DNA from: Acanthosepion lycidas
Taxonomy: Eukaryota; Mollusca; Cephalopoda; Sepiida; Sepiidae
NCBI GenBank assembly: GCA_963932145.1
Contig: OZ010600.1
Location: forward strand, 51,845,157 to 51,909,156
Direction: 5' to 3'
Length of the DNA stretch: 64,000 nt
Part shown: positions 21,064 through 30,847 of the stretch, piece by piece
How the letters are laid out: every line of letters begins with the position of its first letter
How positions within the stretch are numbered: position 1 is the first letter of the stretch
The notes under the pieces: model-generated
What the model was told of the DNA's origin: nothing
The model's input: only the letters and a program-made list of their open reading frames with translations
Databases searched by the model: none
Position numbers and translations under genes: made by a program

Positions 21064-21262
21064 GTTTTTCCTTCTCCTAGACTGGTTGCCACCCAAGGCT
21101 ATAAAACCCAGTCTGTCCTGATGGAGGGGGGAGAGAAGAAGAGGATTTATACCTTTCCCAAGGGTATTAGCATGTAAGTGAATGTAATGGATCTGAGTGG
21201 AGTTCGAACTCGGCTCTCCGATTCCTCAATCTGAGCCACTATCCATTACTCCACCGTGCCTC
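21064..21262 (-). mobile_element. tRNA-derived SINE with clear box A/B head
   Basis: On the minus strand the head contains ggataGTGGCTCAGATTG and then GAGTTCGAACTCC, which fit the internal RNA polymerase III box A and box B of a tRNA. The body (cttacatgctaatacccttg, then cagactgggttttatagcc) is shared with the other copies. It ends near the cctaggagaaggaa tail. This is the best-preserved head in the window. Confidence 0.8.
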
Positions 21263-21684
21263 ATAAATAAAGAACTAGACAATATCCCTGACATGAGCGG
21301 TGTAATAAGCACAATCTACCCCCATAGATTAAATAAAGGGCTCACTTCAGAATATCCTGTAGGTTACCCAAATTAGTGTATACCTTTGGAAGACTGGAGG
21401 GCACAATGGCTGAAAAAAACCAACAAAGATGAGGGCAATAGTCTGAATATCAATAGTGTAAATAATAACACCTTATCCCAGAAATTCAGACAGATATTTT
21501 ATTTAATTACAATCAGTTTCATGCATTGCAATTTTTCAAAATTTCTCTTGAACACTACCAAAATCTGTTGCTGTGTAAAATGAGATACATATTCAGGGTG
21601 TTACAATTTTTTTTATTTATTTTTTATTCCCCTTCAGTGCTGAAATGGCCTCGCCTGGAATCACATAGCAAAATCTGAGCATTA
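21263..21684. other. Unassigned sequence
   Basis: No family resemblance seen. It contains a T run at 21607-21630. Confidence 0.35.
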
Positions 21685-21805
21685 TTATTCTTTTATTACT
21701 GTAAACATTTTACCTACCTCACAATAACGGTAAAATGTGACAGATGGTTGGTTTAATGTAGAGAGTCATGCATACAGGCCAGTACAAAAATTGTCCCTGT
21801 CATGC
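21685..21805 (+). repeat. Dispersed repeat, copy C
   Basis: The blocks cggtaaaatgtgacagat, agtcatgcata, ggccagtacaaaaattg and tcatgctggtattgat are shared with the two copies at 30.3-30.9 kb. The family is not known to me. No coding potential. Confidence 0.6.
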
Positions 21806-23323
21806 TGGTATTGATACAAAGATAATTAATTAGAGAATCTTATTCTTGGTAAAAGTGCTGAACCATATATATTATAAATATATTATAAATAATAAATAAA
21901 GAAATTAAAAAAATAATTGTTTGCCCAGTAATATAATCAGTTATTTTGAATATTATTAAGTCTAAAATTAGAACCATTTACTATATTTATTTACTTAAAA
22001 TTTTTCTACAAATTACTTTCTACCACGGAAATATTATGTAATACATATAAACAATTTCAGATTAGATGTCACATAATAATGTTCTTGAGAAAGAGTAAAT
22101 TTAAAATTTAGTTGGCATCAATAATTAACATATTATGACATGTCAATAATTAACATAAAAATGTATTTTAAAATAGATATATCTGCTAATAAATTCAATA
22201 GAAAAGTGGAGTAGGTTCTATAAAACTTGGATTTGGGAAATACGTTTTTAAACTTTTATATATATATAAATATATAATTTATTTATAAGTAAATGTATGG
22301 TATTATTTGATATGACATTTAATAAAAATGGAATCACTTACATTAGCTAGACTTTTTTGTATATTGAAAAACTTCCAGAGCCCTTAATGAATAAAAATGT
22401 TCTGAATGAGAAATGACTTCTCATTGTTACTTGGTATTTACTAAGGATAATGAGGGTTAGGAAAATATTTCAAGCTAATGCCTGCCTAGAAAATCAGAAT
22501 TTAAAATTCTTTTACTCGGGCTTAAACACTAACAAGACAGATCATTTGCTCTGATTATTATTTTTTAAGGCACTGAATGTTTCCTGTGTAGATTTTTCAA
22601 AACCGTTAACAACAGTAACACTAAACAGTTGAACCAAAGACTAACTTAAGCTTTCTGCTTTTATAATCATTGTTTGAATTTGGATCTTCTTATAACTTCA
22701 CAATATCAAAATCTTTTATGTTTTTTTCCAGGTCATGTAACTTTTTTTTTCTGTAGTCGCTTATAAAAGTGCATTTTTAAAATATCGGTTTTTCCCAATG
22801 CTTGAAATGCAGCAACTGACACGATTGGAAAATACACAAGTCACCTTCAACATGAACAAGACTCTTCTTGTGACAAGACGAACAAAATTATGATCACAAT
22901 GAAAATTAGCTGAATACGGTTAAAAAAGAAAAAACAACCCTTTTTAACCTTAGTTATTTTGGTATACTACGAAATATTTTTTTTAAAAGAGAACTTCATG
23001 AATATTTGAAAAGTATCCCAGTCTCTGGTGAAGTTTTTAAAAAAGTGAAATAGATTGATAAACCTTTTCTATTCTTTTTTTATACTACCAAAAGAAAAAC
23101 CTCTTCTTTAAAGTACAATTATAACTTTTTAAAAGATAACTTATTAAACATTTTATTTTAGGGTGTGTTTCTAACAATTCAATAATGTCCAAATTTTCAA
23201 ATAAGACATACTGAGAATATGAGTATTACTATTATTTTTTAAATTAAAAAAAAAAAAATGAACTATTTTACTTTTAGTGACTTAAAAAATATATTTTTAA
23301 ATGGGGGTGTGCCCGGTGTACTG

Positions 23324-23362
<39 letters not shown>

Positions 23363-24169
23363 TTTTATAATGACTTTAAAAAAAATAACATATTTATAAT
23401 AATTTCCATCATTCCTGAATAGTTTCTGAAAGTTTCATTAAAATCTGACAATTATTTCTATTTTTGCAAGATTTTCAAAATTAATATGTGTCATAAGAAA
23501 AAAATGCACAAAAAATTCGCTATGTTATTTTTACTAGACTTCCGGTGATGACGAGAAACAAGTTTTTCAATCGAAAGTTAGAATGTTGTAATAAAGACAG
23601 AAATGTTTTTAAAAATAATTAAAAATTACTTTGTTCTTTACTAATAGTAACATAAACATTTTGGCGATAAAATTTTGTTTTTGTCAAGTTTGACGTCTTT
23701 TTCATCAGACTATATGCGCTTTTTTTCGCGATTTCGTGGAGGTACCTAAAAATATTTAAAAGATATTAATTAATATTTTAAAAATTTAATCTTTTTTAAT
23801 TATATAAAAATTCAAAAATTCTGTTCTCAAAAAAATATTAATTAGTCTTATCAAGCAATTATGTATCTTGTTAATGTTAAAGCACACAGAAACAAAAGAG
23901 AATATCAAAAAACTTTTACAAGGTTAGGGTTAAAAAAAATCATCTACATATTGTTCTACAATACATTTTTGTTGTTCGGAATTATAAAGTTACAAACTTA
24001 GAAATAGTGTAAAAAGTCTAATGTTACTTTGATTGAACTCATTGTTTGAAACTGGAAAATGACTAAAAAAAATGTTTTGATTAGTGAAAATTACAATAGT
24101 TTTGTTTTGTTACTTTTTTTTTTTTTGTTGGTAAAAGTCTAGAATCGGGGTTTATAAAAATAGGGGCCC
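21806..24169. other. Very AT-rich stretch with a (TA)n array
   Basis: No gene is supported. A (TA)n array lies at 23325-23356. Most of the region is short A and T runs. The block at 22790-22920 is slightly more complex but unassigned. Confidence 0.45.
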
Positions 24170-24174
24170 ATGAT

Positions 24175-24402
24175 AAGCGGACAAATCTATTCTTCACTAA
24201 TGATCGTAGAACCTTGTTCAATACGTCTTTGGATGACTACTGCTTCTCTAGAACTATCAGGAACACATTCTACAAACAAAGTAATTAAATTCTTCATAAT
24301 TTCTTTCAAGTTCTCCAAAGAACCATTGTTGATGAAGCGGTTATTTCCTTTTTACAATCAATGTTTCATCAATCGCCACTATTTTGGCAAAAATCTGAAC
24401 TA
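24175..24402 (-). pseudogene. Merlin (ISXO2-like) transposase fragment
   Basis: On the minus strand, two frames give AIDETLIVKRK and then ECVPDSSREAVVIQRRIEQG with STIISEE directly after. These match the IDE(S/T) ... VPDRS(x)ETL...I...I.PGTTIISD order of the DDE catalytic region in ISXO2/IS1595-like transposases, the eukaryotic Merlin superfamily. The second catalytic aspartate (usually IISD) reads as glutamate and is followed by a stop, and there is at least one frame change between the two parts, so the copy is dead. The plus-strand 77-codon open frame here is antisense. Confidence 0.62.
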
Positions 24403-24820
24403 GTCAACTAGTGTTTGAGTCAGTGTAAAAAAGTAACAACTGTAGTCACTTTTTTCTCCCACTCGGAACAGGATATCTTTTAGTTTTTTTTGGACCATAA
24501 GTCAAAGTGTATTAAATTTACTTACATTTTTGAACAGGCTAATTATGACCCCGATTGTAAACTTTTAATACGACCGTTTCTTTCTTTATTTTCAAATTTC
24601 CAACAAAAAGACAGACGAATTTTATATTTTTAAAATCATCTTTAAAAAAAAAAAGATAATTCAACACTTTTTTTGCTTTTTATAGTTTTTTTTAGTTCGT
24701 GGTTAGGTAAGCCAGCTTAAAAATAAAATTATTAAAATAAAAATGCTTTGCAGCAATGCAATACTCATCTAGGTTTATTCTACTACTCACAAAATTCTAT
24801 TAAGTTTACCAAGTGCAAAG
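24403..24820. other. AT-rich stretch
   Basis: No recognisable content on either strand. Confidence 0.4.
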
Positions 24821-24825
24821 ACAGG

Positions 24826-24880
24826 CACCTGAAGAAGGCCGTAAGGAAAACCAAACGTTTTAAAACCAAAATAAAACATT
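24826..24880 (+). ncRNA. Degenerate hammerhead-like motif
   Basis: CCTGAAGA is followed by aggccgtaagg and then ccaaacgttttaaaacc, a layout like CUGANGA, helix II, GAAAC. The GAAA element is disrupted (ccAAAC), so this is at best a decayed copy of the motifs described at 58.8, 59.2 and 62.9 kb. Confidence 0.25.
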
Positions 24881-25074
24881 TTTTAGCATGGTGGTCCGAA
24901 TTGTAAAACATCTAATATTGATAATTCCTCATCTCAAAAATTGTCATAAATAAATAAAAAAAATAACCATATTTTTTTTTCACTTCTGCGATAATTCGTT
25001 TGCCTTTTTAATTGTATGAAATAAAAGATAGCTTCATTGAAGAAAGATTCTTTCGCAATGTGGAGACCAAAGTT

Positions 25075-25080
25075 TTTATT
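25075..25080 (-). promoter_or_regulatory. Polyadenylation signal AATAAA
   Basis: The hexamer AATAAA on the minus strand lies 11 bases downstream of the stop codon of the SAC3D1-like gene. That would give a very short 3' UTR. Position and sequence are seen; use is inferred. Confidence 0.55.
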
Positions 25081-25091
25081 CCCTTTTAAAA

Positions 25092-26144
25092 TTATGACAT
25101 GGGTGAGTTCTTCAAAAATATGCCTGTTAGAACATTTTCATCAACATTATCAATAAAAACAGAACATTTCGGAAGAAACTTGGTGCTACCCTCTTGAAAA
25201 TCAGCTTTCTTAAAAACAACATAGTTGTCAGAAACAGAAATAGAATAATGCCGACACAAAGAAATGGTGTGGCAATCAGAGTTCATCAGAAGAACTTCCT
25301 TAAGTTTGGAAACAGGATATTTACAAAGTTTACTGCTATAGGCTACGGACATTACTTCAATAGTTTTTTTGTAGATATTCGTCAAATGCCGATGCATAGC
25401 CCATCGTAATTGTATGCATGTCATCTGTTGAAGGAGTTTAAAAACTCGTGAATAGTTATTTAAATAGTACCCAACGCTTGCACAATAAGTAGTTTTTAGT
25501 TGGGTATCATTACGAATCTTGGGTTCTAAGTTATACCAGCGGTTGATAGCACTAGGAGACCCTAAGTTCACAATTTGGTACAGACATTCGAATTCTATTC
25601 TATTGCAGTGATAATCCACGCCTTCTGTTACTTTGTAGAGAATTAACAACCTTGTTAGGCATTCCTGTAGGTGAGTATCATTAATAACTGGATCGAACTT
25701 TTGACCCGTTTTTTCTTCACAAAGATGATATCCTGAGTAAACAAGAAACCGGATTGTTTTTTCCAAAATTGATATCGCCATTGGTCCTTCGATATTTTGT
25801 ATAACCATATCCTGACGAACTGCTCGTAACCGGTCGAAAACATATTCATATATATCAATCCACTGGGTACCCCGTTTAACTTCAGCACTAACAAGAGTTC
25901 CCAACAAATATTCCACGGTTTTGACAAGGGTTTCACGAGATCGTAAATCGGCTGAGTTTGGGACAAAACGACCGGCTGCAGCTCTAGAATATTCCTTTAC
26001 AATTTTGGATCGATCTGCAATTGGGAGACCTTTTTTGTTTTTCTTTGTATATTCGAAACGATGCAATAATTTCTCCTTTTCTCTCAATCGCACTTCTTTC
26101 TCAGGACACATCGCCTGGCATGTACCAATAATATAATCCTCCAT
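25092..26144 (-). CDS. SAC3D1: SAC3/GANP-domain protein, SAC3D1 (SHD1)-like
   Basis: An uninterrupted 350-codon frame, the only clearly conserved host gene in the window. The protein opens with the family's GTCxxMCPExE motif at residues 7-17 (GTCQAMCPEKE), followed by a basic stretch, EYSRAAAGR (51-59), LRSRETLVKTVEYLL (67-81), YEYVFDRLRAVRQDMVIQN (99-117) and FECLYQIVNLG (185-195). These are signature blocks of the SAC3/GANP helical domain, which fills most of the protein. Large family members (yeast Sac3, GANP) scaffold the TREX-2 mRNA-export complex; the short animal member SAC3D1 is associated with the centrosome and mitotic spindle. The length and lack of long extensions fit SAC3D1. The start is chosen because GTC...MCP begins six codons in; the frame upstream stays open for a few codons but lacks similarity. 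There is no intron in the coding part. No signal peptide or membrane segment. The neighbours are all transposon relics. Confidence 0.9.
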   Translation of the reverse strand: MEDYIIGTCQAMCPEKEVRLREKEKLLHRFEYTKKNKKGLPIADRSKIVKEYSRAAAGRFVPNSADLRSRETLVKTVEYLLGTLVSAEVKRGTQWIDIYEYVFDRLRAVRQDMVIQNIEGPMAISILEKTIRFLVYSGYHLCEEKTGQKFDPVINDTHLQECLTRLLILYKVTEGVDYHCNRIEFECLYQIVNLGSPSAINRWYNLEPKIRNDTQLKTTYCASVGYYLNNYSRVFKLLQQMTCIQLRWAMHRHLTNIYKKTIEVMSVAYSSKLCKYPVSKLKEVLLMNSDCHTISLCRHYSISVSDNYVVFKKADFQEGSTKFLPKCSVFIDNVDENVLTGIFLKNSPMS

Positions 26145-26614
26145 TTTTAAGAAAAAGCTAACCTCTGTTTTGTTAAAAAAATATATTGAACTTAAATTTT
26201 TACTTTAGTTTGAAATTTGCTTAATTTATTTTAGATAAAAAATAATTTTTTTCTATTATATAATAAGCATTTTTAACTTTCGAATGGAACAAATTTTAAT
26301 ATTTTATCCGAAAATCAGGAAAAGACGTAGTTGTTTCCCTTTGCTTTCCTGTTTTAACAATCTGCGTATGTAGCAAATTTCTTAATTATATCAGATAAAT
26401 TAAGGTTTTAAAAATGTCCCGCTGCCTGAAAAAATTAATTATGACTTAAATTTCCTCTCGGTATGAGAAGATAATACCCTGAAAAATGTAGACAATTTAT
26501 ATCGGCATTTAATAAAGAACGATTTTTTTCCACTAGTTTTTTTCCTTTTTTGTCTTTTTTTATTTATTTTTTTTTTTTTGCCGCTTTAGATTTCTTTTTT
26601 AATAATTATTTATC
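26145..26614. other. Upstream region of the SAC3D1-like gene
   Basis: AT-rich sequence where the minus-strand promoter or a 5' UTR exon should lie. I see no CpG-rich block and no convincing TATA element within 450 bp. A cagag preceded by a T-rich tract just upstream of the start could act as a 3' splice site for a non-coding first exon, but this is weak. Confidence 0.35.
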
Positions 26615-26790
26615 TAGCACAAAGCGCATGAGCTACTCAAGGTAGGGGGTTACTGATTGAGGTTGTTGCACGTAAGAGGAGGAGGTAAGATGGGCAGATT
26701 TAAGAGGAAACGATTAAAACACTAGACTTAAATTAGGTATCACAGAAGAAAATTTCAAACAGGTACTAGGTGTTACTGTCTGATTGCATC
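26615..26790. repeat. Interspersed repeat related to the 1.67- and 6.5-kb blocks
   Basis: The block catgagctactcaaggtagg followed by gggttactgattga recurs at 1.67 and 6.5 kb. In the 1.67-kb copy it adjoins the LINE-tail sequence, so it probably belongs to the same element. The end is not defined. Confidence 0.45.
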
Positions 26791-27054
26791 TTACATGATT
26801 AGAAACTTAGCAGTTTTTATTTCATCAAAATATCTCAAACCGTTCAATTTTAGCAGATTTATTTTTATTTTTACACATGTGCTCGATTATGAATTAGGAT
26901 AAAATACCATATTTGGACTCCTATATTTTAAAAAGCAATTAGGAACAACAGTTACTACTAGCTTGTTAGGTACATAAAGAAATTAATAATAAAATTACAG
27001 ACAGTATATCACTGCATATTTCTTAAATAAATTCAGTCTGAATATGCAAAATAA

Positions 27055-27205
27055 AGAGACCCTGATATGAGAAACCCGGATATAAGAGAGATTTTCTCTG
27101 GTCCCAAATTAGAGCCATACTTACCTAAACAAAATAGACCAAACCCGGATATAAGAGACTTCTTCTTCGGTCCCGACAACTCTCTTATATCCGGGTTACA
27201 CTGTA
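27055..27205 (-). mobile_element. Tigger-like terminal region with subterminal repeats
   Basis: The right end, read on the minus strand after TA, is CAGTGTAACCCGGATATAAG, a typical pogo/Tigger terminus. The motif CCCGGATATAAGAGA occurs three times: direct at about 27077 and 27149 and inverted at 27181-27196. Only one end is recognisable. The 89-codon minus frame here (27033-27302) reads through the repeats and is not a gene. Confidence 0.55.
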
Positions 27206-29132
27206 AATCAAAACTTCTGCAACGACGTGCAAACAACTCATAACCTGAAGTTTGACATTTCATAAAACTGGAAATAAGACCCACATTCATCCCAAATTTC
27301 AAATATCACATGATTATACCAGTAACATACCTAATTTTTTGGGGACTGATAGAATGGATATATTCTGGATTATTCCACTTCAAATTTGAAAGAAATTGCT
27401 TTTTAACCTTTTTTCTTTTGTCACATGGTATTTGAAAGGCCGATTTTAGACTTGCTTGAATTGTCAATAAAATGAATACTTCTTACACTAGAAACACCAA
27501 ATTTCATATCTAGCCATTTCTGGGGGTTCTCTTTCCATTTATCATGGTTAAAATGACCTAAAACCAACAGCTTAGAATGTATATGGAGCAGATGCTGAAC
27601 AAGTACAGCCCTGACTCAACATGTACAATTTCTGGACTGTAGAGAGAGAGAAGCTTAACAGTAACACTTAGTAGTCATCTACAAATTATTGTCTACGTTT
27701 TCTTACTGAATTTGAGTTTATTTGCAGTTCATAAAAAATTGCACTAAATACAATCAGGGATAAATATAAATTTAGACTAGAGTCATCCATACACCTGAGT
27801 AACAAATAAGGAAGCACTTAAAATATCTTATTCTTATTTCTCCACAAACTTATTTCCACAGTGGTCCTTACACATTTTAGAATAAAATAAAGTAAACAAT
27901 CATAATCCGTATAAAATAAAATTAAATATTACTAAGAAATAATAATAAATTAGGAAAATGAATATTAAATCATAAATTTGTATCTAGATAGCAATAAATC
28001 GTAACTAAAATCCATTCATTAGATAATTTATTTTAAAAAGTAAGAAAAATAAAATTGAAGGGGTAACTTTTAAACAAAACAAAATGTTACACTTGGTAAC
28101 TGAAATGCTGAGAATTATTGTGAGAATACTGCAAAAACATAAAAGACATTCTAGAATTTTTTGTAGAATATTTTTTTTATCTCATTTTTTGAATATGAAC
28201 ATTTTTCGATCAATGAGTCCTACGTTTTTTTGTTTTTTTTTGTGATTTGAATCAGAGCGTAAAGTAAACAAATCGATCTTTGTATCATATTTTTTATGAC
28301 GAAAATGGTTTTTAAATCCCATTTACATTTTTTACATATCATAGAAAATTAATATTTAAAAGTAAAACAAATTCTTATCAATTTCCTTGAAAATTTCGTC
28401 CATAGAAAACATGCTGGTCGATTCTTTTGTGTCCGTGTTGACACTGTGTAAATGAGTTTCGCGTGGAGTTGAAATGATGGCCAAGCGAGTCACACATGGT
28501 TTACACATAATCGCACACGCGCAAAATGGAGCCATTGTTCCATATTTGAGTTTGATTTTTTAGTTTCATAGATTATTAAATGAGCGTTTTAATGATATAT
28601 TTTCTGAGTTTTTATTTTTACAAGAAGCATTTGAATTTTACGATCAAACTTTTCATTTGAATTGTTTACAAACTTCTTATTAAAATACAAAAATAGAAAA
28701 TATATGAAAAAAATGAAGCTTAGAGAACTAATGATAATCATTACCAAATTGTAAACCCTGCGGAGTGCGCAAGTTACGAAATGTGAGGAAGTTTAAATTG
28801 CCATCAATGAAAAAAATGGCTAAAATTTTGCGAAATCACCAAAATGTCTCTATTTTCAAACTGTAATGTTCGTCGCACACTGTAAAAATGAATAAGATAG
28901 AAACAAAGTTCATGAAATAACCTTTTATTTGGCATGCATTATGTTTTTATGGAGATATTGGATGAAATAACACGGCGAGTTGAATATATGCCCTTTTTTA
29001 GTGTTTAGTTAAGAAGAATTTCATCGGCTGTAAACTGAGTGTTGGGATACCTACTTAAATGCTGGGAAACATCATCTCGGGAGTCTGTCCCATGAAGCAG
29101 CAGTTCTTGGGAAGAAGCTGTTCGAATGGTTC
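27206..29132. other. Unassigned sequence
   Basis: No gene recognised. The 28420-28560 segment has more CpG and contains caaaatggagccattgttcc, which could be a promoter-like patch, but nothing downstream supports a transcript. The rest is AT-rich. Confidence 0.4.
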
Positions 29133-29500
29133 CTACTTCTTTCTTAGTGATGGAATACGTAAGAAATTGACTCGTTGCAGTGTACATGGCATGACAGGGG
29201 TGATAATGGAAAATAATTCATCACCCACAAGACCACGAAAACGCTGCTGATCTCCATCAAGTTTGGAAAGGGAAGATTGGGCAGCACCAGTAGAGATATG
29301 GCAGAATCCATTTTTGGTCTGATTTGGCTTTTGTAAAGATAAAGCATAGCAAGTGGATTCTGGTGTTTTACAAAGAACTGACTCTTTTTCCAGTATCATT
29401 AGCGATGGATAGTATGTGAATTTCACTTGAGGTCTAGGTATCAATAGGTGTTCAAGACAAGGCGCTTCCTTGTGAGAACAAACATTCATCATGATAGGTA
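29133..29500 (-). pseudogene. LINE RT thumb-region fragment
   Basis: Minus-strand frames contain LYKSQIRPKMDSA, then TGAAQSSLSKLDGDQQRFRG followed by LVGDELFS. This is the LYKS-x-IRP-x-(ME) ... GAPQSSL-x-LD-x-IQ(K/R)R stretch that follows the RT palm in CR1/jockey-type LINEs. The two parts overlap in different frames, showing at least one frame change. It resembles, but is more diverged than, the long copy at 46.9 kb. Confidence 0.65.
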
Positions 29501-29512
29501 AAATTTCAAGAT

Positions 29513-30300
29513 GTGTTTGTAGCAGTTGTTTACATACACCACGCCCACAAAATACTCTCTAGCCATTGGATAGAAAATAGGCACTATTTTCTATAGGACA
29601 ATTTATGCATCATGAGCCACATCAAATTTTCTGATGTTTACTTCGCCAAACCTGGTTTAGAAAAATCAGTGATTGGTTGATTTTTGACCAATAATATAAT
29701 ATAACACTCCTTTCAATATTTCCCCGCTTTCGTTCCTGGAGCCTATTCAGAAAGTATAAATAACACGAAAATCAAAGAAAAGAGCAGTAGTAGAAACAGT
29801 AAATCTCCAGAGCTCAACCACGTACGTGAATTCTCATTCTTCTACTCACGCACACACAAAATTACAATTGCACTACGCTGTGAACTGTCTGTCCAAAAGC
29901 CAAGTAACCAACTCAGGATTCTATCATTCTTTTGTACAACTTTCATACTTAAACTCAGTTATCACATATTGCTGAACTCTGAACATTTTAAACAAGAAAG
30001 TTCTTTTAAAACATATTTACAATCTCACATCAGTACAAGGGGAACTACTTCCTCTTTCTTAACTTTATTTCACAAAACACAATTGTTGTACTCGCTTGTT
30101 TTTCAATACATGTTATTGTTGATTACTGAATAATCTCTTGGTACTCCTTCTTTGTGTTTCTTTGTAAAATTTAAATGTGATGTGCTAATCAAAAACGTAA
30201 TCTTCACCAAAGCCTTCTTAACAATTCTATACCAAATCTCATTAGTACGCCACATGCTCGTTGATGATGGAACGTTACTAGTTTAATCTTTGTTACTGGA
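29513..30300 (+). repeat. Promoter-like dispersed repeat, copy A
   Basis: About 0.8 kb that resembles 37230-38130 in the order of blocks: a caccacgcc box, gattggtt...ccaat near 29675-29700, tataa-like sequence, cgcacacacaaaattaca, gtgaac then gccaagta, and gaactctgaacatttta. The CCAAT-type boxes about 60-90 bases before an AT-rich box suggest a polymerase II promoter, as in an LTR. Boundaries and family are not established, so I only call it a repeat. Confidence 0.45.
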
Positions 30301-30328
30301 TTTTACAAAAGCCAATCCTTCCTTTATT

Positions 30329-30545
30329 AGAGCTAGGCCAACAAGTATATTTACACGGCCTCCCCGTTACGGCAAAATGTGACACAAGATCGTTTTAACG
30401 TAGGGGCGCTATGCATATGGCCTAAGGACAAAAATGTTTTGCCCAGCACCCCCTCGACCATTGTCACGCTGGTATCGATATTACACAGCCCCACCCCTTA
30501 CTGCAATGAGGAAGATGCTGCCGAAGGGTTGGAATTCCCGAGACT
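30329..30545 (+). repeat. Dispersed repeat, copy A
   Basis: The blocks gagctaggcc, aagtatattta, gcctcccc, cgttttaacgt, gcatatggcctaaggacaaa and cacgctggtatcgat are shared with copy B at 30625-30847 and copy C at 21.7 kb. It lacks the MITE found in copy B and so shows that copy's empty site. Confidence 0.65.
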
Positions 30546-30624
30546 GAGCAAGTTCTCCTACTTAAAATAATGAGAAGCATAGCGCCACTTACAGCACACG
30601 AGCAATAACCACACTCCTGTGTCA

Positions 30625-30847
30625 GAGCTAGGTCAAGTATATTTATTAGGTTGGTGCAAAAATAATGTCGTTTTCTCACAGTAACGTATGTGAGAAAACG
30701 ACATTATTTTTGCACCAACTTAATAAATCGACCTCCCTACCAAGGCTGGGTGTGTCACAATGTCGTTTTAACGTGGGGAACGCCATACGCATAATTATGC
30801 ATATGGGCCAAGGACAAAAATTGTGGTTTTGCCCAGGCTCTGTCATC
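30625..30847 (+). repeat. Dispersed repeat, copy B, split by a MITE
   Basis: This starts gagctaggtcaagtatattta, then after the MITE resumes aatcgacctccc, gtcgttttaacgt, gcatatgggccaaggacaaa. Comparison with copy A shows that the hairpin MITE sits within it. At its right it abuts a LINE fragment. Confidence 0.65.
30646..30723. mobile_element. Mariner hairpin MITE, 78 bp (MADE1-like)
   Basis: From TTAGGTTGGTGCAAAAATAA to TTTTGCACCAACTTAA with TA flanks. The stem is nearly perfect (tgtgagaaaacgacattatt pairs with its counterpart), making this the most stable hairpin of the four. Confidence 0.92.

Noticed and set aside
28420-28560. CpG-richer patch as promoter of the SAC3D1-like gene
   Set aside because: It is over 2.2 kb upstream with no visible exon or splice signals linking it; kept only as a note.
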